Below, piece after piece: positions 26,007 to 33,833 of a DNA stretch of 64,000 nucleotides. The notes under the pieces were generated by a model. It saw only the letters and a program-made list of their open reading frames with translations, had not been told where the DNA came from and made no database searches. The translations under genes were made by a program, and so were the position numbers. Source of the stretch: Methanobrevibacter sp. YE315. Its GTDB lineage: Archaea; Methanobacteriota; Methanobacteria; Methanobacteriales; Methanobacteriaceae. The stretch is from the NCBI RefSeq assembly GCF_001548675.1, contig NZ_CP010834.1, positions 646,001 to 710,000 of the forward strand, read 5' to 3'. Numbering within the stretch: position 1 is the stretch's first letter; each line of letters begins with the position of its first letter.

Positions 26007-27032
26007 ATGAAAGTAGTCGTTGATGCTTCTAATGTAGCTTATCATGTAAAAAATGAAAATGGGCAACCTAAAATCTCTAATATTCTTTCTGCTGTTAAAG
26101 CATTGGAAGAAAGTGAAGATGAATTTGTAATTATTGCCGACGCATCACTTCGTCATGACATTGATGATAAGGAAAAATATTTGAAATTGTTGGAAAGCGA
26201 AAATGTAGAGGAAGTTCCAGCAGGTAATGATGCAGACCATTTTATTTTAGAAATAGCCTATGATGAAAAAGCTAAAATATTGTCTAATGATAAATTCAGA
26301 GATTATGCTGCTGAATTTAAAAACATTTCTTCTATGAGGATTCCATTTATCATTGAAAACGGCAGACTCACATTTGGAAAACCTAAAAAGCCTAAAAAAG
26401 ATAAAAATATTCTTCAACATATCTGTAATGAAATAATTAAGGAATTGGAATTTAAAAAATGGGAAATATATACTGGTAAGGAAGGTTTGGAGATATCCCC
26501 ATTGAATATTGCTAAACAAGCTATTATTCGTATTGACAATGAGAGTAATGCAGACTCTAAACTGGAAAATATCTTCTCAAAAATCCCAATGTTTAATAAG
26601 ATTGTAGAGATGGTTGACGATGTTGAAGTGGCTGCTCCATATGTGATATTTGTATTAGTTCACCCTAAGGATTATAAGGTTGCAGTAAAAAATGCTGGAA
26701 ATATATCAGTCACCGTTGCAGATAGATTAGGTCTTGAAAAGAAACCTTTGATTGCTGTTCGTAATGACTTATTCACTAAACCGGGTACTTTTGAATTGAA
26801 TATTCTTTTGGCAGATGAAGTAACTGAATACGCTCCATATAATATTTTAATTCGTGTAAGCACTCATGATGAAGTATTCATCAAAAGAAACTCTAGAAAT
26901 ATTGCTAGTACAATAGCTGGAAGACTTGGATCTTGGAAATTCCCTTTTGTTTCTGTCAAACCAGACATGTTTTTAGAAAAACCTGGCGAGTTTGAAATTG
27001 AACTTGAGAAGGGAGGGGGCTTAGATGGTTAA
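26007..27032 (+). CDS. NYN/PIN-like ribonuclease-domain protein with duplicated C-terminal domain
   Basis: Residues 1-120 look like an NYN (Zc3h12a-like, PIN-fold) nuclease: VVVDASNVAYHVK with Asp6, VIIADASLRH with Asp45, GNDADHF, and LSNDKFRDY with Asp95 supply the acidic residues. After a lysine linker (KPKKPKKDK, 125-133), residues 209-268 and 275-334 are repeats of one another (APYVIFVLVHP/APYNILIRVST; GTFELNIL/GEFEIELE). Start ATG 26007 follows AGGTGAT. The stop overlaps the next gene by eight bases, so the two products are made together. RNA cleavage is inferred from the fold. Confidence 0.75.
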   Translation: MKVVVDASNVAYHVKNENGQPKISNILSAVKALEESEDEFVIIADASLRHDIDDKEKYLKLLESENVEEVPAGNDADHFILEIAYDEKAKILSNDKFRDYAAEFKNISSMRIPFIIENGRLTFGKPKKPKKDKNILQHICNEIIKELEFKKWEIYTGKEGLEISPLNIAKQAIIRIDNESNADSKLENIFSKIPMFNKIVEMVDDVEVAAPYVIFVLVHPKDYKVAVKNAGNISVTVADRLGLEKKPLIAVRNDLFTKPGTFELNILLADEVTEYAPYNILIRVSTHDEVFIKRNSRNIASTIAGRLGSWKFPFVSVKPDMFLEKPGEFEIELEKGGGLDG

Positions 27033-28227
27033 TCCTTTAACCAAGGCTATTATTAAACTTACTACTAAATTAGAACCGATTGCTGTTGGAACAAAATTTT
27101 TTCCAACAAATTCTCTTGAAACTGAATATGTAGAGTTGTTTAATTATACTCAAACCATTCTTTTCGAACTTGAAAAGGCGGAAATCAATTCAGACACCAT
27201 TTTGCAAAATCTTATAAGGGATGTCGGTGCAGAAAATATTCCTTCAGATTATAGTTTTTATGAATTGAAGCCTGCTGAGAATAAGATTGAAGAGTATGCC
27301 TTGGTAAGTAATATCATCATGGGTAGTGATCGTTATTTCTATATTGAATTACCTAATCCTTCAAACCTAATTAATATTTTTGTTAAGATTATTGAAACTG
27401 AAAAGGGGGAAGTTGTTGAAAAAACAGCAACTGAACTTGTTGCAAAAATGTTAAGTAAAAATGATGCAATCCGTGTAGCTATTGAACTTATTGGAATAGG
27501 ATTGTCCGAGGGAGTTCAAGTCATTTCCGCAGTGGGCATGACTGGTGCGGCTTCTATTGAACGTGCTATTCATTACACTCAAAATGTAGGTACTTTTCCA
27601 GGTATTGCATTTACAAAATTAGGCGGAGAGTATGCGCTTGTTTTCGATTCCCCATTCCTGCTTCAACAATCAAAACCAATTGATTTAGAAAATTATCTGT
27701 TCATTGACTTAATTAATTCTACAAAATTCATAGATAAGAACGGTAGAAATCAGCTTGTGGAATTAATGACAGGTATTAAAAATTTCATTGAAACGGAATG
27801 TGACGGGGAATTGGAAGGTTATCGTGAAGGTGGGGATGATTTTATAGCAAGATTCCCATCAAAAGATTTGGCTATTCGTGCAGGTCTTGATGCCGCATGG
27901 TTTGCATTAGATAACGGTGCAAAAATCAGGGCAGGAATAGGCAGAAGTAGAAGAGAAGCTGGAGAGAGGGCTCAACTTGTTGATAGTCTTCAATCAACAT
28001 CTCCATTATCTTTAGTTGTATTTGAATTAGCTAATGGATTATATGCATATAACATTCCTTCAGAATTCACAAGAACTTTGATTAACTTAATTGAAAATGA
28101 AAAAGCAAAATTAATTGGAATATTTGCATTTGTGTTTATTTTCACATATTTAATGTCAGTTTTAGGTTTGGGAGTATATAGTTTTATAGGCATAATTTTG
28201 GCTTTAATTTATGCATTTGTTGCTTAA
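27025..28227 (+). CDS. Membrane-anchored GGDEF/class III cyclase-like protein with GGDD motif
   Basis: A 400-residue protein. Residues 222-345 look like a palm-type nucleotide cyclase: LFIDLINSTKF (226-235, Asp228 as first metal ligand) and EGYREGGDDFIARF (264-277) with GGDD, comparable to GGDEF enzymes, class III cyclases and Cas10. Two membrane helices (364-381, 384-400) close the protein, anchoring it with the catalytic part inside. Residues 1-210 match nothing I know. Start has GGAGGGGG upstream, inside the preceding gene. Cyclase activity and product are not established. Confidence 0.65.
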   Translation: MVNPLTKAIIKLTTKLEPIAVGTKFFPTNSLETEYVELFNYTQTILFELEKAEINSDTILQNLIRDVGAENIPSDYSFYELKPAENKIEEYALVSNIIMGSDRYFYIELPNPSNLINIFVKIIETEKGEVVEKTATELVAKMLSKNDAIRVAIELIGIGLSEGVQVISAVGMTGAASIERAIHYTQNVGTFPGIAFTKLGGEYALVFDSPFLLQQSKPIDLENYLFIDLINSTKFIDKNGRNQLVELMTGIKNFIETECDGELEGYREGGDDFIARFPSKDLAIRAGLDAAWFALDNGAKIRAGIGRSRREAGERAQLVDSLQSTSPLSLVVFELANGLYAYNIPSEFTRTLINLIENEKAKLIGIFAFVFIFTYLMSVLGLGVYSFIGIILALIYAFVA

Positions 28228-28252
28228 TGAAATTTAAAAAAAGAGAAATAGT

Positions 28253-28597
28253 ATGAGGCGGAAGAAAGATAATAAAAGGGTTTTAATCCCTAGAAATCAA
28301 ATGAATGCTCATCAAAATCAGAGGAATGCAAGGAAAAAGAAAAAGAAAGGCAGTGGTAAACTTTTGTTCCTTATGATTCTTGCTTTGGTTGCATTCGTAA
28401 TTGGTGCAGGAATTGGAATTTCCTTTACTTTGGATGATTCTTCTGAGGGAGCTCATTGGGAGAATGTCACAGAAGAAATGACTAATTTGTCAAATAATAC
28501 AGATTCCATAGATTATGATGTGGAATTGGATCGCGTTGATTATAACGATAATGAAACTATAGCAAAATTAAATCTTACAACTGAACCGTCATATTAG
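28253..28597 (+). CDS. Small single-pass membrane protein, unknown
   Basis: A 114-residue protein with a very basic, glutamine/asparagine-rich N-terminus (KKDNKR, RNARKKKKKGSGK), one membrane helix (about residues 39-60) and an acidic C-terminal half with several Asn-x-Ser/Thr sites. By charge the tail faces outside. It begins 26 bases after the GGDD gene and its stop abuts the argJ ribosome binding site. No function can be assigned. Confidence 0.6.
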   Translation: MRRKKDNKRVLIPRNQMNAHQNQRNARKKKKKGSGKLLFLMILALVAFVIGAGIGISFTLDDSSEGAHWENVTEEMTNLSNNTDSIDYDVELDRVDYNDNETIAKLNLTTEPSY

Positions 28598-28605
28598 TGA
28601 TTTTT

Positions 28606-29829
28606 ATGGATTTTATTAGAGATTTGGATGGAGGATTTTCAGTAATTGAAAATCTTAAGGTATCAGGAGCACGTGAAGGCAAATATGGTGTTAGTATAAT
28701 TTTATCCCCAAACAGCACAGCATCTGCCGTGTTTACATCAAACAAAGTCGTTGCAGCTCCTGTTAAATACACAAAAAACGTACTTAAAAAAGGAATTATT
28801 TCTGCTGTTTTTGTAAATAGTGGTAATGCCAATTGTTTTACAGGTCAACAAGGTATCAAAGATTGTGAAACTTTAGTTGAGCTATTATCAAAAGATTTGG
28901 GATTGCCTTCAGATGAAATTGCTATTTCTTCAACAGGTGTTATAGGTCGTGAAATGCCTATTGATATCATTTCCAAAGTGGCTTATGAGTCAATTTCAAA
29001 ATTGGGAAATAAGCCTGAAAATTCCCTTGCCGCTGCAAAGGCAATTATGACAACAGATACATTTCCTAAGGAATGTGCTGTTGAAGTGACCTTAACCACT
29101 GGAGATAAAGTCAAAATTGCAGGCATTACAAAAGGAAGTGGAATGATTGCTCCAAATATGGGCACAATGCTTTCGTTTATTGTAACTGATGCAGTTATTC
29201 CTGCAGATGAAATTAATAATGCATTAAAAAAAGCTGCTGATGTCAGTTTCAACATGATAGTTGTGGATGGTGATGAAAGCACTAATGATACCTGTTTGAT
29301 GATGGCAAATGGCGCATCTGGAATTAATGTTGTTAACGATGGAAAATTGGATTCAAATTTCCAGGATGCCTTAAATTATTTGTGCATTGATTTGGCTAAA
29401 AAAATGGCTCGTGATGGTGAAGGGGCCACTAAATTTATCGAAGCAAATGTGGTTGGTGCAAAAGATTTTGAAGACGCTAAATTGGCTGCAAAATCCATTA
29501 TTTCTTCCAGTCTTTTTAAATCTGCTGTATTCGGTGGGGATCCTAATTGGGGAAGAATTGTCTCAGCAATTGGATACTCAGGATGTGATTTAGATCCGGA
29601 TATTGTAACAATAGCTATTGCTGATGATTTGGATGAAGTGGATTTGGTTAGAAAAGGGGAAATTTTAGCATTTGAAGATACTCCTTTCCTTGAAAGAGCT
29701 GAAAAAATAATGCAGTCTAAAAACGTCATTGTTAACATTGACCTTGATTTAGGGGATGGCCAAGCAACTGCATGGGGATGCGATTTAACTTATGATTATG
29801 TTAAAATTAATGCAGAATATACCACTTAA
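28606..29829 (+). CDS. argJ: Glutamate N-acetyltransferase (ornithine acetyltransferase)
   Basis: It transfers acetyl from N-acetylornithine to glutamate in arginine synthesis. The precursor self-cleaves at the conserved threonine in SGMIAPNMGTMLSFIVTDA. Other marks are NSGNANCFTGQQG and GDPNWGRIVSAIGYSG. I prefer ATG 28606 (MDFIRDLDGG), with GTGAT as its binding site, over the in-frame GTG at 28597 that forms part of it. argB, the next pathway enzyme, is 12 kb away at 41952. Confidence 0.96.
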   Translation: MDFIRDLDGGFSVIENLKVSGAREGKYGVSIILSPNSTASAVFTSNKVVAAPVKYTKNVLKKGIISAVFVNSGNANCFTGQQGIKDCETLVELLSKDLGLPSDEIAISSTGVIGREMPIDIISKVAYESISKLGNKPENSLAAAKAIMTTDTFPKECAVEVTLTTGDKVKIAGITKGSGMIAPNMGTMLSFIVTDAVIPADEINNALKKAADVSFNMIVVDGDESTNDTCLMMANGASGINVVNDGKLDSNFQDALNYLCIDLAKKMARDGEGATKFIEANVVGAKDFEDAKLAAKSIISSSLFKSAVFGGDPNWGRIVSAIGYSGCDLDPDIVTIAIADDLDEVDLVRKGEILAFEDTPFLERAEKIMQSKNVIVNIDLDLGDGQATAWGCDLTYDYVKINAEYTT

Positions 29830-29921
29830 AGAAAAGCTTTAAATATCTTGAAAACAAATATTTTTTTGTTATAGATATAATTCTAATTATTTTTATGATT
29901 GATTTTTAAGGAGGGTAAGAT

Positions 29922-30026
29922 ATGGCAAAAGTTAAAGGAACTAACAGAAGAACCAGACAAAAAAGAAGTTATACTAAACCTGGTAGTAAAAGAGGAAGAG
30001 GAGTAAAACAAACCTGGAAAAAATAA
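29922..30026 (+). CDS. Very small, highly basic protein (34 residues)
   Basis: A 34-codon frame begins MAKVKGTNRRTRQKR and ends RGRGVKQTWKK. It follows a near-perfect Shine-Dalgarno AAGGAGGGT and its own promoter with a clear TATA-like run, and T-runs follow the stop. About 40 percent of residues are Lys/Arg, so binding to RNA or DNA is likely; a ribosome-associated role is possible. I cannot name the family. Confidence 0.7.
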   Translation: MAKVKGTNRRTRQKRSYTKPGSKRGRGVKQTWKK

Positions 30027-30138
30027 TCCTCTTATATCTTTTTTTTATTATTTTAACTATTTTTAAAGTGTTATGTACATTCCATCACATTGACAATAAA
30101 TAAATACTATTTTTTAGATATCATTATATGGTGATTAT

Positions 30139-30729
30139 ATGCATGGTCATAGAGCTCATGGATTTTCTAGTGCACTGTTTTTAGATTCCGATGAAATTTT
30201 AGGAGAGTTGAATCTAAAAGGTGATGAAACTTTTATGGATGCGGGATGTGGTGACGGCCATATTGCAATAAAAGTAGTTGAAGAATATCTTCCTGACGGT
30301 ACTGTTTATGCTGTGGATGTTTATGATGCATCAATTGAAGATATGGAGACATATAAAAATGAAAACAACATTGAAAATTTAATTAACATTGAAGCCGACA
30401 TTACAAAGGGAATTCCTGGTGTAGATGATGAATCTATTGATGTTGTTTTAATGGTTAATGTATTCCACGGATTTAAAGCATCAAGAACTATGGATGAAGC
30501 CATTGAAGAATTTTCAAGGATTATTAAAAAAGACGGAAAAATAGCAATAATGGACTATAAAGCATGGGATGTTCCAAAAGGACCTCCAACTGCATTTAGA
30601 AGTTCTCCTGAAGAACTGGAAGAAATTTTCAATAAGCATAATCTAAAAATGACATATTTAAACGAAGAGATTGGTGAAGATATCCCTCAAGGCAAATCTC
30701 ACTTTTTCATCGTATTTCAAAAAGAATAG
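30139..30729 (+). CDS. Class I SAM-dependent methyltransferase (copy 1)
   Basis: A 196-residue Rossmann methyltransferase with SAM motif I MDAGCGDGHIAIKVVEEY, acidic motif II VYAVDVYDASIEDM, and ADITKGIPGVDDESIDVVLM. The N-terminus is histidine-rich (MHGHRAHGF). It is a close paralogue of the gene at 30832; the two share most residues through their whole length. GGTGATT precedes the ATG. Substrate unknown. A hairpin plus long T-run terminates it, so the copies are transcribed separately. Confidence 0.88.
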   Translation: MHGHRAHGFSSALFLDSDEILGELNLKGDETFMDAGCGDGHIAIKVVEEYLPDGTVYAVDVYDASIEDMETYKNENNIENLINIEADITKGIPGVDDESIDVVLMVNVFHGFKASRTMDEAIEEFSRIIKKDGKIAIMDYKAWDVPKGPPTAFRSSPEELEEIFNKHNLKMTYLNEEIGEDIPQGKSHFFIVFQKE

Positions 30730-30770
30730 ATTTTAACGGGAAATAAAATCTACTTTTTTTTCTTTTTTTT
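30727..30770 (+). terminator. Intrinsic-type terminator after methyltransferase copy 1
   Basis: TAGATTTT (30727-30734, including the stop codon) pairs with AAAATCTA (30745-30752). A tract of T-runs with a single C follows. Confidence 0.75.
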
Positions 30771-30831
30771 AATTAAAAATTATTAAATACTAATTTTCTA
30801 AATATTATTATCTATAAACGGGGGATTCATA

Positions 30832-31419
30832 ATGGAACATAAACATCATGGAAAATCAAGTTCAGGGTATTTAGATGGTGATGAAATTTTAAAAGAATTT
30901 GATTTTAATGGAAATGAGACTTTTATGGATGCAGGTTGTGGAGATGGATATATTGCTAAAAATGCAATTGATAATTATCTTCCCGACGGCACTGTCTATG
31001 CAGTGGATGCCTATGATCAATCCATAAAAGATTTAGAAAATTATAAGAAGGAAAATAATGTTGATAATTTAATTAATATCGAAGCGGACATTGCTAAGGG
31101 GATTCCAGGTGTTTATGACTCTTCAATCGATGCTGTTTTAATGCTTAATGTTTTCCATGGGTTTAAAGCATCTGGGGAAATGGATAAAGTAATCGATGAG
31201 TTGGCTAGAATAATAAATGATGATGGTAAAATAGCAATTATGGATTTTAAACCATTAGATATGCAAAGAGGACCTCCAATCGAAATTAGAAGCTCACCAC
31301 AAGAGTTGGAAGAAATATTTAATAACCATAATCTTAAAAAAATATATTTGAATGAAGATATTGGTGAGGATATTCCAGAAGGCAAATCTCACTATTTGAT
31401 AATGTTTAAAAAGGAGTAA
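30832..31419 (+). CDS. Class I SAM-dependent methyltransferase (copy 2)
   Basis: 195 residues, paralogous to the preceding gene: MDAGCGDGYIAKNAIDNY, VYAVDAYDQSIKDLENY and LMLNVFHGFKASGEMDK match in register, and its N-terminus is again histidine-rich (MEHKHHGKSSS). Its 3-prime end carries the binding site (AAGGAGTAAGG) for the tarI-like gene seven bases later, so this copy is in an operon with the CDP-ribitol genes. It may modify that product, but this rests on position alone. Confidence 0.88.
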   Translation: MEHKHHGKSSSGYLDGDEILKEFDFNGNETFMDAGCGDGYIAKNAIDNYLPDGTVYAVDAYDQSIKDLENYKKENNVDNLINIEADIAKGIPGVYDSSIDAVLMLNVFHGFKASGEMDKVIDELARIINDDGKIAIMDFKPLDMQRGPPIEIRSSPQELEEIFNNHNLKKIYLNEDIGEDIPEGKSHYLIMFKKE

Positions 31420-31426
31420 GGTTTCA

Positions 31427-32137
31427 ATGATTTTTGCAGCAATCTTGGCAGGTGGAATAGGATCTAGGATGGGTGGCACTGACACTCCAAAACAATTTTT
31501 GGATTTGGGAAATAAGCCGGTCATAATTCATACAATTGAAAAGTTCGTTATTAATAAAAAAATAGATAAGATTATTGTTTTAACTCCAAAAAACTTCATT
31601 GACCATACTAATCATTTGATTAATGAGTATATTGGATTTGATGATGAGATTATTGTTATTGAAGGTGGAAAAACAAGAAACGACACCATAATGAACAGTA
31701 TCAGTTACATTAATGATGAATTTGGCATTGATGAAGACTCAATAATCATTACTCATGACTCTGTGCGTCCATTTGTAACCCATAGAATCATTGAAGACAA
31801 TATTGAAGCTGCAAAAAAATATGGGGCTTGCGATACTGTAATTCCAGCTACAGATACGATTGTTGAAAGCATCAACGGCGCGACCATTGAAAGCATTCCC
31901 GTAAGGGATTATTATTACCAAGGTCAAACACCACAGAGCTTCAATATAAAGAAACTTTATAACTTGATTACTAGTTTAACGGAAGAAGAATCCAATATAC
32001 TTACAGATGCATGTAAGATATTCACACTTAAGGACGAAGATGTACATCTAGTTGAGGGTGAAGTGACAAATATTAAAATTACATACCCTTATGACTTAAA
32101 ATTAGCAAATACTATACTTGAGGATATTCATGATTAA
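31427..32137 (+). CDS. TarI/IspD-family cytidylyltransferase (probable ribitol-5-phosphate cytidylyltransferase)
   Basis: The 236-residue sugar/polyol-phosphate cytidylyltransferase begins with the CTP-binding ILAGGIGSRMGGTDTPKQFL. Archaea make isoprenoids by the mevalonate route, so an IspD role is excluded. The following TarJ-like reductase makes D-ribitol 5-phosphate, hence this enzyme most likely forms CDP-ribitol. In Gram-positive bacteria the pair feeds wall teichoic acid; here it would feed some surface polymer or glycan. It overlaps the next gene by eight bases. Confidence 0.85.
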   Translation: MIFAAILAGGIGSRMGGTDTPKQFLDLGNKPVIIHTIEKFVINKKIDKIIVLTPKNFIDHTNHLINEYIGFDDEIIVIEGGKTRNDTIMNSISYINDEFGIDEDSIIITHDSVRPFVTHRIIEDNIEAAKKYGACDTVIPATDTIVESINGATIESIPVRDYYYQGQTPQSFNIKKLYNLITSLTEEESNILTDACKIFTLKDEDVHLVEGEVTNIKITYPYDLKLANTILEDIHD

Positions 32138-33146
32138 CATTGTTTACAGATTAAAATCTCCAAAGTTCTTTGAAGAGGCAATAGATGAAATTGAATTGGA
32201 CGGCATTGTAGTAAGGCCGCTTTATCTTTCAATCTGTCAAGCTGACCAAAGGTACTATCAGGGGTCAAGGCCGGTTGAAGTCTTGGAAAAAAAATTGCCT
32301 ATGGCATTAATCCATGAAGGAGTTGGAGAGGTGGTATTTGACTGCAATAATAACTTTAAACCTGGTGATAAGGTTGTAATGATACCGAATACCCCTTCAG
32401 GTGAAGATGTCTGCAGATTAAATTATTCTTATAATTCAAAATTCAGGGGAAGTGGTTTTGACGGATTCACTTCCGATTTAATTAAACTTGATGAAGATAG
32501 GGTCATAAGGATTCCGGATGATTTCAATCTTCATGTTTCATCATTCATTGAACTGATTTCAGTAGCCTATCAGGGAATCACAAAATTTAATGATATAGCC
32601 ATTACTCCAAAAGACAAATTGGGAGTTTGGGGTGATGGGAATTTAGGTTTCATAACCTCACTTCTTTTAAAGGAAATGTTTCCGGATTCAAAGGTATATG
32701 TATTTGGAAAACATCAGGATAATCTAAGCCTATTCACTTTTGCAGATAAGGTTTATCAGATTCATAATGTTCCTGACGACCTTGTAATTGACCATGCTTT
32801 TGAATGTGTTGGTTCCAGTGCATCACAAGCAGCTATTGAACAGATAATCGATTTGATTAACCCTCAAGGAACAATTAATTTATTTGGAGTAAGCGAATAT
32901 CCGATTCCAGTAAATACTCGTATGATTCTAGAAAAGGGATTGACCGTTCAGGGAAATAGCCGTTCCGAAAGAGAAGATTTTGTTGGAGTCATTGAAACTC
33001 TCAAACAAAACCCAAAATTATTTGAATATTTGGGAAAACTGGTTACCAACGTTTGCGAAATAAACTCTTTAGATGATTTAAAAGAGGCATTTGACAAAGA
33101 CTACATTTATCGCTTTGGCAAAACAATTTTGAAATGGAATAAATAA
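32130..33146 (+). CDS. TarJ-like alcohol dehydrogenase (ribulose-5-phosphate reductase)
   Basis: A 338-residue medium-chain dehydrogenase: catalytic zinc region LSICQADQRYYQGSRP, ALIHEGVGEV, and the nucleotide-binding LGVWGDGNLGFITSLLL. TarJ reduces ribulose 5-phosphate to ribitol 5-phosphate with NADPH, supplying TarI encoded just upstream. ATG 32130 follows GAGGAT; an in-frame TTG at 32118 is less likely. The pairing with the cytidylyltransferase is what separates it from a generic alcohol dehydrogenase. Confidence 0.85.
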   Translation: MINIVYRLKSPKFFEEAIDEIELDGIVVRPLYLSICQADQRYYQGSRPVEVLEKKLPMALIHEGVGEVVFDCNNNFKPGDKVVMIPNTPSGEDVCRLNYSYNSKFRGSGFDGFTSDLIKLDEDRVIRIPDDFNLHVSSFIELISVAYQGITKFNDIAITPKDKLGVWGDGNLGFITSLLLKEMFPDSKVYVFGKHQDNLSLFTFADKVYQIHNVPDDLVIDHAFECVGSSASQAAIEQIIDLINPQGTINLFGVSEYPIPVNTRMILEKGLTVQGNSRSEREDFVGVIETLKQNPKLFEYLGKLVTNVCEINSLDDLKEAFDKDYIYRFGKTILKWNK

Positions 33147-33671
33147 TCAAAAGATTTGGTTTATTATTTCGAAACACTCCTTTCTAAAATAATTCCTATC
33201 TTCTTTCTTGCACATTAACGGAATCAATGTCAATGCATGCAAATCGTCTTCATTCAGAATTTCACCATTATTTAACTTTTCTTTTATCAATTTCAGTGCT
33301 ATCTGCGCAGGATTTTCATTGATTGAAGCCAATTTAATTGTGAAGTCGGCTTCAGATTTTATTTCACATTCCTTAACACGTATTTCTACGGTATCAGGAC
33401 AGATGATATATATTGAAACGTGTTTTCTGTTTATCTCATATAACTTTTCTGCGATTTCAACATATTTTACCAATTCATCAACAGTAAAATCATCTATTTG
33501 AAATTCCAGGTCTATAACTTCGCCATTTGTAGTTGTAAAAATGTCTCCCAGTTCATAAGTGCTTTCATCAAACTCCATATCGTTTTCATGTGCAGGACAT
33601 TTGATGGTTCTTGTGTCATTAAATGTTTCTCGTATTATTTTTGTTTTAATATTAAAATCTTGTTTGTTCAT
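33147..33671 (-). CDS. PD-(D/E)XK nuclease-like (Rpn-related) protein, uncertain
   Basis: A 174-residue protein with GDIFTTTNGEVIDLEFQ, resembling the D...E-x-Q core of Rpn/transposase-31 nucleases. After it comes ISIYIIC-like beta strand (HVSIYIICPDTVEIRV) and a helical end. It differs from the broken nuclease gene at 11447 in lacking a GIEQ tail. Its stop directly abuts that of the tarJ-like gene. Function is unknown; nuclease activity would be a guess. Confidence 0.55.
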   Translation of the reverse strand: MNKQDFNIKTKIIRETFNDTRTIKCPAHENDMEFDESTYELGDIFTTTNGEVIDLEFQIDDFTVDELVKYVEIAEKLYEINRKHVSIYIICPDTVEIRVKECEIKSEADFTIKLASINENPAQIALKLIKEKLNNGEILNEDDLHALTLIPLMCKKEDRNYFRKECFEIINQIF

Positions 33672-33799
33672 AGTTTAACCTTTACAAATTTTGATTTGTA
33701 TTGGTTATATCTGATTTTAAGATTAATAAATTAGTAAGTTATTTATTAAATCAATTTTAGAGCTTTAAATGAATTTTATAAGGTTGAAACAATATTTTA

Positions 33800-33833
33800 A
33801 AAAAAAAGATTAAGAGTTAAAAAAACTCTTAAT
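33800..33833 (-). terminator. Intrinsic-type terminator of the marR-MATE operon
   Basis: Read on the minus strand, ATTAAGAGTT (33833-33824) pairs with AACTCTTAAT (33818-33809) and is followed by a long T-run. The MATE stop codon (33829-33831) lies inside the stem. Confidence 0.75.

Noticed and set aside
26007..28227. Type III CRISPR or CBASS defence island
   Set aside because: GGDD resembles Cas10, but no cas genes, repeats, CARF/SAVED domain or other defence genes are near. The neighbours are housekeeping genes (nac, argJ), so it is reported only as a possible signalling pair.
31427..32137. IspD (MEP isoprenoid pathway) for the cytidylyltransferase
   Set aside because: Archaea use mevalonate routes, and no other MEP gene is present. 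The overlapping TarJ-like gene supports ribitol phosphate as substrate.
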